A DNA stretch of 51,756 bases, from contig JAEWAX010000044.1 of the NCBI GenBank assembly GCA_023391425.1, positions 1-51,756 of the forward strand, read 5' to 3'. Of this stretch, positions 25,116-33,706 are shown in pieces (position 1 is the first letter of the stretch; every line of letters starts with the position of its first letter). The translations under genes and the position numbers were made by a program. Below the pieces are notes generated by a model. The model was not told the origin of the DNA, ran no database searches, and worked only from the letters and a program-made list of their open reading frames with translations. This stretch comes from Bacillota bacterium (lineage in GTDB: Bacteria > Bacillota > Clostridia > Acetivibrionales > DSM-1351).

Positions 25116-26663
25116 TTATTTTACATTCTTAGCAGCAATCTTTGCTGGGGCCATTTGAGCGTATAAGTATGGTTTTCCCCAGGTGCCGCCTCCCGTATAT
25201 GTGCTCTTTAATTTAAATTCAGTAATATAGCACCATCCGTCTTTGGCTTTATAAATTACCCATGTTTCCATAGTTGAATACTTCGCTACTGGGATATCCC
25301 AATCGTCCTTCTCAACAGACCATCCATCTGTAAGATCTCCTATGTTCACAAACTTCAATATTTTTGTTGCATCCTTATTTGCTTTCAAAAATAGATCTTT
25401 TATGTTTTTGTCTGAAAGTGATGCATCATCATATTTCTTGTGTTTCACAGTAAATTGTTGAGGTACCTTTCTGAGGTTTGCTCTATAGTCAGTTGCTATT
25501 TTGTCACATTTTTTGATGTTTTTTGAAATTTTAGCTAAGTCAGCATTTGTCCAGTCAATTTCAAATTGTCCTTCAGCAACCTTACCATGATTTAATACTA
25601 GTGAAATACCAATTACATGTTTACCTGGTTTTAGCTTTGAAAATACAAAATCATACCATTCTGTAAAGTTATAACCTATAGTACTTTTTTCATTTGGAAG
25701 TAATTCAAACTTTATATATCCTTTGTTAGCTTGGTAGTCTTGAATATTAATTGGAACAGCTATACCACCGTATTGAAGGATTTCTCCATCTATAGTAACT
25801 GAAGCAGATGCTGTTGCTGTTTCATAGGCATTATATGTTCCATCATAAGATGCTGAGGGCTGAAGAGTCTTTACTCCTGTTGCTAAGTAAGCTACTGCAT
25901 AAATGTTACTACTTGCTGTGTAATTTGCAGAGAAAGAACTATCAGTTTCCTTCCCAGCAACAATATTATTACTAGAAAATAGTATCTTTCCTACGTTTTT
26001 CTTATGTACATCACTAGAGAAAATCTTAGGATCTAAATTTCCATTAAGCTTTTCGATAGCCTTTTGTGCTTCAGCTTTTTTATCTGCTGCAGGCTTGAAA
26101 TCACCTAGAACTGTAATAACGGAATCGCATAATTGAATTGCCTGGTTATATAAGTCAATTGCTTGCATAAATTCACTCTTATTCAATTTAGCAGCAGCAT
26201 TGAACATATCATCAATAGAGCTTGAAATATGATTATTATATGTCTTTTGATAATCATCTCCAAAATTTATGATTGTTTCGAATTCAGATGAGAAATTTGA
26301 TCCTCTATCATCATTCTTTATATAGTCCGCAATTTTATTCCAATACTTGTCATCATTTAAATACTTGCAAATTTCATCAAATCTAATTGCTTTAGCACAT
26401 TTAACATATTCATTCATATCAGTAATATTGGTATTTTGTAAAACATCAATCAAATCACAAGTATCATTTAAAAACTGGATTGCACCTGCTGAAAACTTTT
26501 CGTTATCTGCTACAGGATCTAAATCAAAAAATGAGAAGTCAAGAACAATTGAATCTGGCTTTTTTTCTTCAAAATCACTTGCATAAGTGGTACTAAGTGG
26601 AATAAAAACTGCTGACAGTAAGAACATCACTACCATAAAAAATGAAAATACTCTTTTTTTCAC
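25116..26663 (-). CDS. Secreted protein of unknown function, 515 residues
   Basis: A Sec signal peptide (residues 1-28: KKR, a hydrophobic core, cleavage after TYA) is followed by a mostly helical part (about 30-215), a beta-rich part (about 225-370, with repeated Ala/Ser/Tyr strands) and a C-terminal module (about 400-510) rich in Trp and Tyr (DDWDIPVAKYSTMETWVIYK). I recognise no family and no catalytic motif, and no cell-wall anchor or dockerin. The GTG start at 26663 follows AAGGAG by 11 bases. It is monocistronic. The C-terminal part resembles lipid- or ligand-binding secreted folds in general character only. Confidence 0.75.
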   Translation of the reverse strand: MKKRVFSFFMVVMFLLSAVFIPLSTTYASDFEEKKPDSIVLDFSFFDLDPVADNEKFSAGAIQFLNDTCDLIDVLQNTNITDMNEYVKCAKAIRFDEICKYLNDDKYWNKIADYIKNDDRGSNFSSEFETIINFGDDYQKTYNNHISSSIDDMFNAAAKLNKSEFMQAIDLYNQAIQLCDSVITVLGDFKPAADKKAEAQKAIEKLNGNLDPKIFSSDVHKKNVGKILFSSNNIVAGKETDSSFSANYTASSNIYAVAYLATGVKTLQPSASYDGTYNAYETATASASVTIDGEILQYGGIAVPINIQDYQANKGYIKFELLPNEKSTIGYNFTEWYDFVFSKLKPGKHVIGISLVLNHGKVAEGQFEIDWTNADLAKISKNIKKCDKIATDYRANLRKVPQQFTVKHKKYDDASLSDKNIKDLFLKANKDATKILKFVNIGDLTDGWSVEKDDWDIPVAKYSTMETWVIYKAKDGWCYITEFKLKSTYTGGGTWGKPYLYAQMAPAKIAAKNVK

Positions 26664-26887
26664 TACATTTCACGCTCCTTAAAATATAATATAATGACAT
26701 ATTGTAGAATAATTTTTTATAAAATATTATAAAAGTCTTAATTCTACTGTAAGTCAAAAATATTATACTATAAGGGCTAAATAATGTAAATATATTACTT
26801 TAGGTACATAACAAGGATTAAATTATAATTATTATCTCATATTCCATTAGTATGTATTATCTTACAAAAAATATTAAAATATCATAT

Positions 26888-27307
26888 TTATTTAACAGTA
26901 CCAGTGTTAAAATCAATAGTTTTGTTTATTCTATAGCCTGTTCCACTGAACTTCGCTATCAATGATCCATCCTCATCAATAACCTCTACATCGCATCCGC
27001 ATATTTTCTTTTCGGCAGAAGTTTCTCTTGCTTTTGCAGTAATGACTCTTCCTTTTGGGGCTTTAAAAAACGTTATATTTGTGTTAATGCCGACAGTTGC
27101 GAGTCCATTTGAATTAATTGCTGCGGCGAAAGCAAAATCCGCTAAAGTATAAATAGCACCACCTTGAACTACATCCAGACCATTTAAATGTTTTTCTGAG
27201 ATATTTAAACTAGTAACTGCATAGCCTGATTCAACTTCTTTAAGCTCAATTCCAACATAATGAGCAAACCTATCATTTTCAAAAAATTTGATTAAACCCT
27301 TTTCCAT
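26888..27307 (-). CDS. PaaI-family hotdog thioesterase
   Basis: A 139-residue cytosolic hotdog-fold protein. The active-site region NGLDVVQGGAIYTLADFAFA and the strand VGINTNITFFKAPKGR match the PaaI/YdiI family of acyl-CoA thioesterases; the conserved glycine pair and the Asp of LADFA are present. AGGAGG lies just upstream of the ATG. It is monocistronic; the acyl substrate is not predictable. Confidence 0.85.
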   Translation of the reverse strand: MEKGLIKFFENDRFAHYVGIELKEVESGYAVTSLNISEKHLNGLDVVQGGAIYTLADFAFAAAINSNGLATVGINTNITFFKAPKGRVITAKARETSAEKKICGCDVEVIDEDGSLIAKFSGTGYRINKTIDFNTGTVK

Positions 27308-27663
27308 TATTAATCCTCCTAGTATTTATGCTATAAAAAGTAATTTTTGTTTTTTTAATTATATCAAACTGTTATTATAATTCAATATCATACATATTTA
27401 CCTGAATATATAAATAAATATATACTTTGTCATATATATTTACCGGATTTATCAATACTTTATTTGATTTAAATAATAAGTTATTGAATTAGTATTAATT
27501 TGAATTTTCCAACGCCTTAGAATTTATTTGTAAATCACTCTAGAATGTATATAATTTTAGTAAAGATGATTTTGGCTTAGAAGTAGTTCTGATTTCATTT
27601 TTGGATTAATTATGATTTTAATGATTATTATTATATTGTCAATTGGTGGGAGGTAATAATTAG
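27308..27663. other. AT-rich gap between divergent genes
   Basis: No gene is seen. Two similar blocks, TCATACATATTTACC (from 27388) and TCATATATATTTACC (from 27430), lie 42 bases apart, close to four helical turns, and could be binding sites. GGGAGGT before 27664 is the ribosome binding site of the GNAT gene. Confidence 0.35.
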
Positions 27664-28338
27664 ATGGGTGTACGATTAGCGAATATTGAGGATGTAAAGT
27701 CTATGAGTTTTATACATGCCCAAACGTGGAAAAAAGCATATGTTAAATATATTTCAGCTGAGTATTTGGATAATATTACAGATGATGGTTGGGTACCTTT
27801 ATTTACAAGGGCTTTTGTTCAAAATCTACATGAAGCAGCTGTATTTGAACTAGATGGTATAATCACAGGCACAGTAACGTTTGGAAGTGGACGACAATTA
27901 AGTACATGTACTACATGTACTACTAGTGAGTTGGACAGTACCCGCACGAGAGAAAATATGAACAAACAAGAGGACAATTGTGCCTGCTACATAGAAAGTA
28001 TGAATGGGCAGGAGGACAATTGTGCCTCTTCAATCAAAGATGAGAACATACAACGTGACATTATTTGTGGTGCTAGTTTAGGCGACGAAGGTGAAATTAT
28101 TTCACTGTATGTACTTCCTCAGTACTGGTCAACAAAACAAGGATATCAATTAACTAAATTTGTTACTGATAGGCTTAAAAGTCAAGGCTATAAAAGCTGC
28201 TATTTATGGGTAATAAAAGAGAATGATAGAGCGGTAACTTTCTATAAAAAATTTGGATTTAGAAGCGCAAAAGAGTTTACAACAGTTATGCTTGCTGGGA
28301 AAGCAGTCGTTGAGGAAAAGTATAGACTATATTTATAA
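27664..28338 (+). CDS. GNAT N-acetyltransferase with a repeat-bearing insertion
   Basis: A 224-residue acetyltransferase. The N-terminal RLANIEDVKSMSFIHAQTWK and the C-terminal acetyl-CoA region (GEIISLYVLPQYW...KQGYQLTKF) plus ENDRAVTFYKKFGF are typical GNAT. Between them, residues about 79-141 form a polar, Cys-rich insertion that the fold does not need, containing a Thr/Cys stretch (STCTTCTTS) and three 14-residue tandem repeats (99-140). Typical family members are about 160-170 residues, so the insertion accounts for the extra length. The substrate is unknown. It is transcribed alone. Confidence 0.82.
   Translation: MGVRLANIEDVKSMSFIHAQTWKKAYVKYISAEYLDNITDDGWVPLFTRAFVQNLHEAAVFELDGIITGTVTFGSGRQLSTCTTCTTSELDSTRTRENMNKQEDNCACYIESMNGQEDNCASSIKDENIQRDIICGASLGDEGEIISLYVLPQYWSTKQGYQLTKFVTDRLKSQGYKSCYLWVIKENDRAVTFYKKFGFRSAKEFTTVMLAGKAVVEEKYRLYL
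27958..28083 (+). repeat. Three 42-base in-frame tandem repeats in the GNAT gene
   Basis: Units at 27958-27999, 28000-28041 and 28042-28083. The first two are clearly related (MNKQEDNCACYIES and MNGQEDNCASSIKD); the third (ENIQRDIICGASLG) is more diverged. The unit length is a multiple of three, so copy-number change keeps the frame. Confidence 0.7.
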
Positions 28339-28456
28339 CACATTAGAATAATAATTTACAATATTGTAATCATTTTTTTCCATTTTATATGTTAGTATTT
28401 ATTTAATGAAATATTTAGCAAAAATGAAAGATATCATAATACGAGGAGGATAATAC

Positions 28457-29524
28457 GTGAAGAAAATTGTATGTTTAATTGTTAGTATAATTATGCTGTT
28501 CCAAGTCACCATTCCCTCATTTGCAGCGACAGCTGAGGAGAAGGAAGTTTTAGACGCTGCAAAGGATATTCAGAAGTCTGAGGCGGCGCTTGAAAAAGAA
28601 AATAAAAAAGTGTCTGATGTAATTGATGAAGTAAATCAATGTGTAGTGGCTGTAATTGGAAATAATACCCAATATCGCAATCAGGATGATGTTTATTCAA
28701 AGTTTCCGCAGAACTTACAACATGGTTCAGGAGTTGTTATCGATAAAGAGGGTAAGATACTAACTAATAACCATGTCGTTGATGGTATTGAAACAATTTA
28801 TGTTGTTACCTATGATGGAAATGTATATAAAGCAAAACTATTATATGCTGACAAAGAAATTGATTTGGCTATATTAAAGATTGATAGAAAAGACCTTAAA
28901 CCTATAAAATTGGCATCTGAAGATACATCAAAAGTTGGAGATGATGTAGTTGCTATTGGTACACCATTGTTTTTTGGCTACAGAAATAGTGCCAGCAAAG
29001 GAATTATAAGTGGATTAAACAGGCCTGTAGATGGAATATATACATATCTTCAAACTGATGCTTCTATCAATCCTGGAAATAGTGGAGGACCTCTAGTTAA
29101 TATGAACTGTGAGCTTGTTGGAATAAATACTCTCGGGTATGAGTATTATCAAGGAATGAATTTTTCTATACCAACAGCAAATATCAAATATTTTTTGGAT
29201 CATTACAATAAATATGGAAAAATTAAGAGATGTTTTATAGGTGTTGACTTTGAGGAAACATGGGCTGCACTTCTTGGACTCCCAACAACTCAAGGACTAA
29301 AAGTGGTTACCATTCAAAAGAATGCTGCAGTTACCTCCGATAAAGTTAAAAAAGGAGACTTGCTTGAGTCAATTGATGGAAAAGTTACTACGTCAATTGC
29401 CCAATACAATGAAATATTAAAAGATTATTTACCTGGTGACAAGGTGAAATTAGCATTTTCTAGGGGCGAGAAGAAGTATGAGATTACTATAACTTTGAAG
29501 GAAGAGCCTGTAGTTAAAAAATAA
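28457..29524 (+). CDS. Secreted HtrA/DegP-like serine protease with PDZ domain
   Basis: A 355-residue protein: signal peptide (1-24, cleavage near SFAATA), a short charged coil (25-60), a trypsin-like domain and a C-terminal PDZ domain (about 255-350). The catalytic triad is visible: His in LTNNHVVDG, Asp in EIDLAILKI and Ser in NPGNSGGPLVN. Unlike usual clostridial HtrA it has a cleavable signal rather than a long membrane anchor, so it may be released or surface-held. The GTG start at 28457 follows GAGGAGG. The next gene starts 19 bases after the stop, so protease and partner are cotranscribed. Confidence 0.9.
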   Translation: MKKIVCLIVSIIMLFQVTIPSFAATAEEKEVLDAAKDIQKSEAALEKENKKVSDVIDEVNQCVVAVIGNNTQYRNQDDVYSKFPQNLQHGSGVVIDKEGKILTNNHVVDGIETIYVVTYDGNVYKAKLLYADKEIDLAILKIDRKDLKPIKLASEDTSKVGDDVVAIGTPLFFGYRNSASKGIISGLNRPVDGIYTYLQTDASINPGNSGGPLVNMNCELVGINTLGYEYYQGMNFSIPTANIKYFLDHYNKYGKIKRCFIGVDFEETWAALLGLPTTQGLKVVTIQKNAAVTSDKVKKGDLLESIDGKVTTSIAQYNEILKDYLPGDKVKLAFSRGEKKYEITITLKEEPVVKK

Positions 29525-29543
29525 TAGGAACCGGAGGAAAAAC

Positions 29544-31445
29544 ATGAGAAAGTTTTTTACATTTTTAATATGTACAGTTTTGTTGTTTAGTGCCATTGCA
29601 CCTATATCATATGCGGAAGAAGGCAAGATAGATTTATATCAAGCATTTTCAAACAAAGATGACCAGGCAAAAACTGAAGTAGGAAGCCGTATTTATAAGT
29701 GGTCAATGTATTTACCTGATGATGCAATTATATATAAGTCTGATCGTGCTAATTACTTTAGTATGTCAACAACAAGCTATCAAGCAGGTGCTGAACTTGA
29801 GGTCTATAAGAACATAGATAATAAGACCTTAGAGGACATTCTCTATACCGTACAGAATCAGTCTAACCAAGGGTATTATTGGGGTGACAAGGAATTTCAG
29901 GTTGACATTGCTAAAGACCAATGGGGGCAAAGATATATCAGAATAATAAAAGCTGGTGGATATTATGATTATTATTTAGTAGACAAAGCTGCCGAGGAAT
30001 TTAGAGAATATGTAGAAAACAGAATTTATATTGAAAATAATTATGTATATAATCTAACAGTACATATGACTGGAGAGTTCTACAAACAGCATGAAGAATT
30101 GTTCGATATGTTGTCTTCATCTTTTAAACTGTCATTTGATGAAAAGAATCCAAATATAAAGGAATTATCAGACTCAGTAAGTACAGCAAGAGAATACAAA
30201 AATACTAGTTATGGTTGGAAAATGACACTAAGTCCATATTGGAAGGTTGAAGGTACACCAAATGCACGTAATCAGATTTTCCGACCTGTATATAGTGATG
30301 AAGAAATGAAGCAAACTAATACCACTGCTGCTACTCCAAATGAAGACACAGATAATAACTCAAAGTTAGCAGAAGGTGTCACTGTTAGTCTGATTGGGTC
30401 TTCCCAGAGTGGAGATAGCGCTAAAACATGGGCTCTACAAGATATTGATAGAATTAAGACAAATTATAATAAAGAATTATTTGAAATTACAAATACAAAG
30501 GAATATATGCAAGGTGGACTAAATGTATATAATGTAACAGTTAGATTTAAGACTATGACAAAAAATCCATATATTATGAATAATTTGTATGTCGTAGGAA
30601 ATGGGTATAAGTATCTTATATCTGCAGTTACAGTAGAAGATAAATATCTAGACAAAACAAAGAAAGATAGTATCAACAATATGCTCAAAACCTTTGAGTT
30701 AGATAAGTCATGCTTAAGTAAATATCTTGGCAAAATCGTTCAAGCTGAAGATTTAATTGATATGAAAACAACAAAAGAACTAAAAATGAAAAATTACAAT
30801 TTTGCTACACAAATAACAAGAAATTGGAATACAATTAGCAACTCATCGGATATGAATTACATGTACAGTAGTATGTATAATGGTATGTATAATGAAATGT
30901 ATCTAAAGTATGGTATGGGTACGCTATATGGCCAAGGTATGAGCAACAATGAATTTTTAAGTGCATTTGAGCCTACAAGCAATATAAACTTGAGTATGAC
31001 CGCTGGCCTAAACTCAAATACAATAGATGAAGTAGTTGCTCAATTTGCTGAAAGCTATTTAAAAGATGATGAAATTCGTTTACAACTTGCAAAAGTTAAT
31101 ATTGATTCTTCAGAAAAAAATGGAGCTGTTATATACCGTATATCCAAAGAGTACGATACTTCAGCCATTAAGAAATTTGTAAATGAAGATAAATCAAAGA
31201 GCTATAACTTTGAAGCATTAACCAATGAGTATAAGTATATCGTAAAAATTGGAAAGGATGTATATATCCAAGATATAACATTACCAGTTGCTAATACGTC
31301 TGAGACAAACTTGCAGAAAGTAAAAAGCATCTGGGGGAGTACAACTGTTAGTAACGTAAATTATAACAACGAGAATTTACAATGGAAACAGCATAATCTA
31401 AACGAATACGATAATCAGAAAAAAGATTCCATTGAAAAGAAGTAG
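29544..31445 (+). CDS. Secreted protein with three related modules
   Basis: A 633-residue protein with a signal peptide (1-24, cleavage after SYA). Three modules can be discerned by eye (about 45-195, 220-390 and 415-615). Each opens with an aromatic-rich strand (YKWSMYLPDD, YGWKMTLSPYW, YNFATQITRNW), continues through a helix and several strands, and ends with a helix; the layout recalls the PsbP/DUF1795-like alpha-beta fold, but I cannot confirm that. Residues 440-455 form a tetrapeptide repeat, MYSS MYNG MYNE MYLK, within a Met/Tyr-rich loop. It is cotranscribed with the HtrA-like protease and may be its substrate or adaptor. Confidence 0.75.
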   Translation: MRKFFTFLICTVLLFSAIAPISYAEEGKIDLYQAFSNKDDQAKTEVGSRIYKWSMYLPDDAIIYKSDRANYFSMSTTSYQAGAELEVYKNIDNKTLEDILYTVQNQSNQGYYWGDKEFQVDIAKDQWGQRYIRIIKAGGYYDYYLVDKAAEEFREYVENRIYIENNYVYNLTVHMTGEFYKQHEELFDMLSSSFKLSFDEKNPNIKELSDSVSTAREYKNTSYGWKMTLSPYWKVEGTPNARNQIFRPVYSDEEMKQTNTTAATPNEDTDNNSKLAEGVTVSLIGSSQSGDSAKTWALQDIDRIKTNYNKELFEITNTKEYMQGGLNVYNVTVRFKTMTKNPYIMNNLYVVGNGYKYLISAVTVEDKYLDKTKKDSINNMLKTFELDKSCLSKYLGKIVQAEDLIDMKTTKELKMKNYNFATQITRNWNTISNSSDMNYMYSSMYNGMYNEMYLKYGMGTLYGQGMSNNEFLSAFEPTSNINLSMTAGLNSNTIDEVVAQFAESYLKDDEIRLQLAKVNIDSSEKNGAVIYRISKEYDTSAIKKFVNEDKSKSYNFEALTNEYKYIVKIGKDVYIQDITLPVANTSETNLQKVKSIWGSTTVSNVNYNNENLQWKQHNLNEYDNQKKDSIEKK

Positions 31446-31465
31446 ATCTTGATTTTAAAAATTCT

Positions 31466-31502
31466 TATATGTACAAGTACCATTTTGGTACTTGTACATA
31501 TA
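31466..31502 (+). terminator. 16-bp hairpin after the three-module gene
   Basis: Perfect inverted repeat, 31466-31481 with 31487-31502, 5-base loop. It has no T-tract. The following stretch to 31690 is AT-rich with nothing further identified. Confidence 0.65.
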
Positions 31503-31695
31503 AAATACCTTTGATAACAATATCAAAATGTATCAAATATATTCAAAATTCCTCCCTTGTAAAAATCCTAAAATGCCCTTTCATCATTTAACACCATTTA
31601 AAAAAGTAATAAGTTCTTTAAAGAAGCCTTAATTTTTCATCTCCAATTTATACAATAATTTCGTTAATTTCACTATTATGTAAAGGTTATTTTCC

Positions 31696-31723
31696 TTTAA
31701 ATTTGATAATTTTATGTTATAAT
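31696..31723 (+). promoter_or_regulatory. Promoter of the miaB-mutSL-miaA-hfq cluster
   Basis: TATAAT (31718-31723) with an extended -10 TG at 31715-31716 and a weak -35 TTTAAA (31696-31701) at 16-base spacing. Confidence 0.5.
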
Positions 31724-31777
31724 AGCATCTGTATATAATTTTATTTTAGTCTGACGTTTATTTTTGGAGGAATTGTT

Positions 31778-33211
31778 TTGAGTGAAGGAAACAGAATTAC
31801 AAAGAAAGTATCTGAAGAGGAAATTGCTCAGCAGTACAAATATATAGACTCAATAAAGCAATATAATCAAGATATAATTACAAGCACTGGTAAACCCTTG
31901 AGATACAGCATTGAAACTTTTGGCTGTGCTATGAATGAAAACGATTCAGAACGCCTTTGTGGTATGCTCTCAGAGATGGGGTATTCAGAATGCACAGCTA
32001 GAGCTGAAAGTGATTTGATTATATTTAACACTTGTTGTGTCCGAGAGAATGCTGAACAAAAAGTGTATGGACATCTTGGAGCCCTTAAAAAGTTAAAAGA
32101 AATAAATCCAAATCTGATAATTGCCATTTGTGGTTGTATGATGCAGCAACCACAGATAGTTGAGTATATCAAAAAGACCTACAAGCATGTAGGCATAATA
32201 TTTGGAACACATAATTTGTATAAATTTCCGGAGCTACTGAATACTGCAATTAATACAAAAAAAACAGTTATAGATGTATGGGATTCTACAGGCTCGATAG
32301 CTGAAAATATGCCTATTATTAGGAAGGATACCCTAAAGGCCTGGGTTACAGTTATGTACGGATGTAACAATTTCTGTTCCTATTGTATTGTACCGTATGT
32401 CAGAGGTAGAGAGCGAAGCAGAAGCCTTGAAGAAATTCGAAATGAAGTTGAAGTACTAGCAAAAGATGGATGTAAGGAAATAACCTTATTAGGTCAAAAT
32501 GTTAATTCCTATGGCAAGGATCTTGAAGGGAACTTTACTTTTGCAAGCCTATTAAGAGAGCTGAATACAATTAAAGGAATTGAACGTATTAGATTTATGA
32601 CTTCACATCCAAAGGACTTATCATATGATTTGATATTTGCAATTCGTGATTGTGATAAGGTTTGTGAGCATTTACATTTGCCAGTTCAAGCTGGCAGCTC
32701 AAGAATTCTTGAAGATATGAACAGAAAATATTCCAAAGAGCAGTATTTGGGTTTAATAGAAAAAATTAAGCAGCATATACCTGGTATTGCCTTGTCTACT
32801 GACATTATAGTAGGCTATCCTGGAGAAACAGAGCAGGATTTTGAAGAAACTCTTGATGTTGTTTCCAAAGTAAAATTTGATATGGCCTATACCTTTCTAT
32901 ATTCAAAGAGAACAGGTACACCAGCTGCAAAAAGCCCAAACCAAATTTCTGAAGAAGTAATGAAAGCTAGATTTGACAGATTACTTGAACTACAAAATTC
33001 CATTAGCCGTCAACTTAATGATAAGCTTCTTGGAAAAGAGGTTGAAGTACTTGTTGAGGGGCTAAGTAAAAACAGTAAAACAACTTATACAGGTAGGACC
33101 AGAGAAAATAAGATTGTTAATTTTAAAGGAAATTCCGATTTGGTTGGCAAAATGGTAAAAATTAAAATTGATACTATACAAACATGGTCGTTGGCAGGAA
33201 AGCTAGTTTAA
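31778..33211 (+). CDS. miaB: tRNA-2-methylthio-N6-dimethylallyladenosine synthase MiaB
   Basis: A 477-residue radical-SAM methylthiotransferase that modifies A37 of tRNAs already carrying i6A, the product of MiaA, which is encoded downstream. It has the N-terminal UPF0004 domain with three cluster cysteines (FGCAMNEND, FNTCCVREN, CGCMMQ), the radical-SAM CNNFCSYC motif and a C-terminal TRAM domain. The TTG start at 31778 follows GGAGG by 7 bases. An N-terminal extension of about 40 residues is common in clostridial MiaB. Confidence 0.95.
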   Translation: MSEGNRITKKVSEEEIAQQYKYIDSIKQYNQDIITSTGKPLRYSIETFGCAMNENDSERLCGMLSEMGYSECTARAESDLIIFNTCCVRENAEQKVYGHLGALKKLKEINPNLIIAICGCMMQQPQIVEYIKKTYKHVGIIFGTHNLYKFPELLNTAINTKKTVIDVWDSTGSIAENMPIIRKDTLKAWVTVMYGCNNFCSYCIVPYVRGRERSRSLEEIRNEVEVLAKDGCKEITLLGQNVNSYGKDLEGNFTFASLLRELNTIKGIERIRFMTSHPKDLSYDLIFAIRDCDKVCEHLHLPVQAGSSRILEDMNRKYSKEQYLGLIEKIKQHIPGIALSTDIIVGYPGETEQDFEETLDVVSKVKFDMAYTFLYSKRTGTPAAKSPNQISEEVMKARFDRLLELQNSISRQLNDKLLGKEVEVLVEGLSKNSKTTYTGRTRENKIVNFKGNSDLVGKMVKIKIDTIQTWSLAGKLV

Positions 33212-33292
33212 TTATTTATTAATAGTTATAAAAATTATGCTATGCAAAAAATAAAAACTAAATTAATTTATGAAAACAGAAAGGTGATAAAA

Positions 33293-33679
33293 ATGGATAT
33301 TACAGAAAAGGCAAGAGAGCTTGGTTTAATGTTAGCAAGCTCAGAAGAAATGAAAACATATAAGAATTCTGAAGCAGCGATGCAATCAGACGAAAAATCT
33401 ACAAAGTTAATGAGTGAATATAAGCAGCTTCAAATAGAAATGGTTAAGTGTACTAGAGAAGGCGCTGAAGCAACTGTAATTGAAGAAACTAAGCAAAAAT
33501 TATTAGCAAAGCAGAAAGAAATTAATGAATATGATATAACTTATAACTACCTAGTATCAAAGTCTAATTTAGAGGCTTTAATGAAGAAAGTAAATGATAT
33601 AATCGTTTTCTCAATAACAGGTGAACCAACTTGTTCAGATGAAAAATGCAGTTCCTGCGGTGGTGGCTGCAGAGGTTAA
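33293..33679 (+). CDS. YlbF/YmcA-family regulator, RicA-like by position
   Basis: A 128-residue helical protein of the Com_YlbF family. In Bacillus, ymcA (ricA) sits between miaB and mutS, exactly as here, and RicA forms a complex with RicF and RicT that carries iron-sulfur clusters and controls RNase Y processing. The C-terminal tail has four closely spaced cysteines (PTCSDEKCSSCGGGCRG; C-x4-C-x2-C-x3-C), a plausible metal ligand set. The start at 33293 is favoured by AAAGGTGA just upstream; a longer reading from 33242 has no ribosome binding site. Confidence 0.85.
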   Translation: MDITEKARELGLMLASSEEMKTYKNSEAAMQSDEKSTKLMSEYKQLQIEMVKCTREGAEATVIEETKQKLLAKQKEINEYDITYNYLVSKSNLEALMKKVNDIIVFSITGEPTCSDEKCSSCGGGCRG

Positions 33680-33706
33680 TAAACAAAACTAGATAGGTGG
33701 GGTTAT

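Noticed and set aside
27388..27447. Pair of TCATAnATATTTACC blocks as a defined operator
   Set aside because: Only two copies in a very AT-rich gap with no dyad symmetry; recorded in the gap entry but not claimed as a site.
27958..28083. Tandem repeats as a CRISPR array
   Set aside because: Only three diverged units with no unique spacers, in frame inside an enzyme gene.
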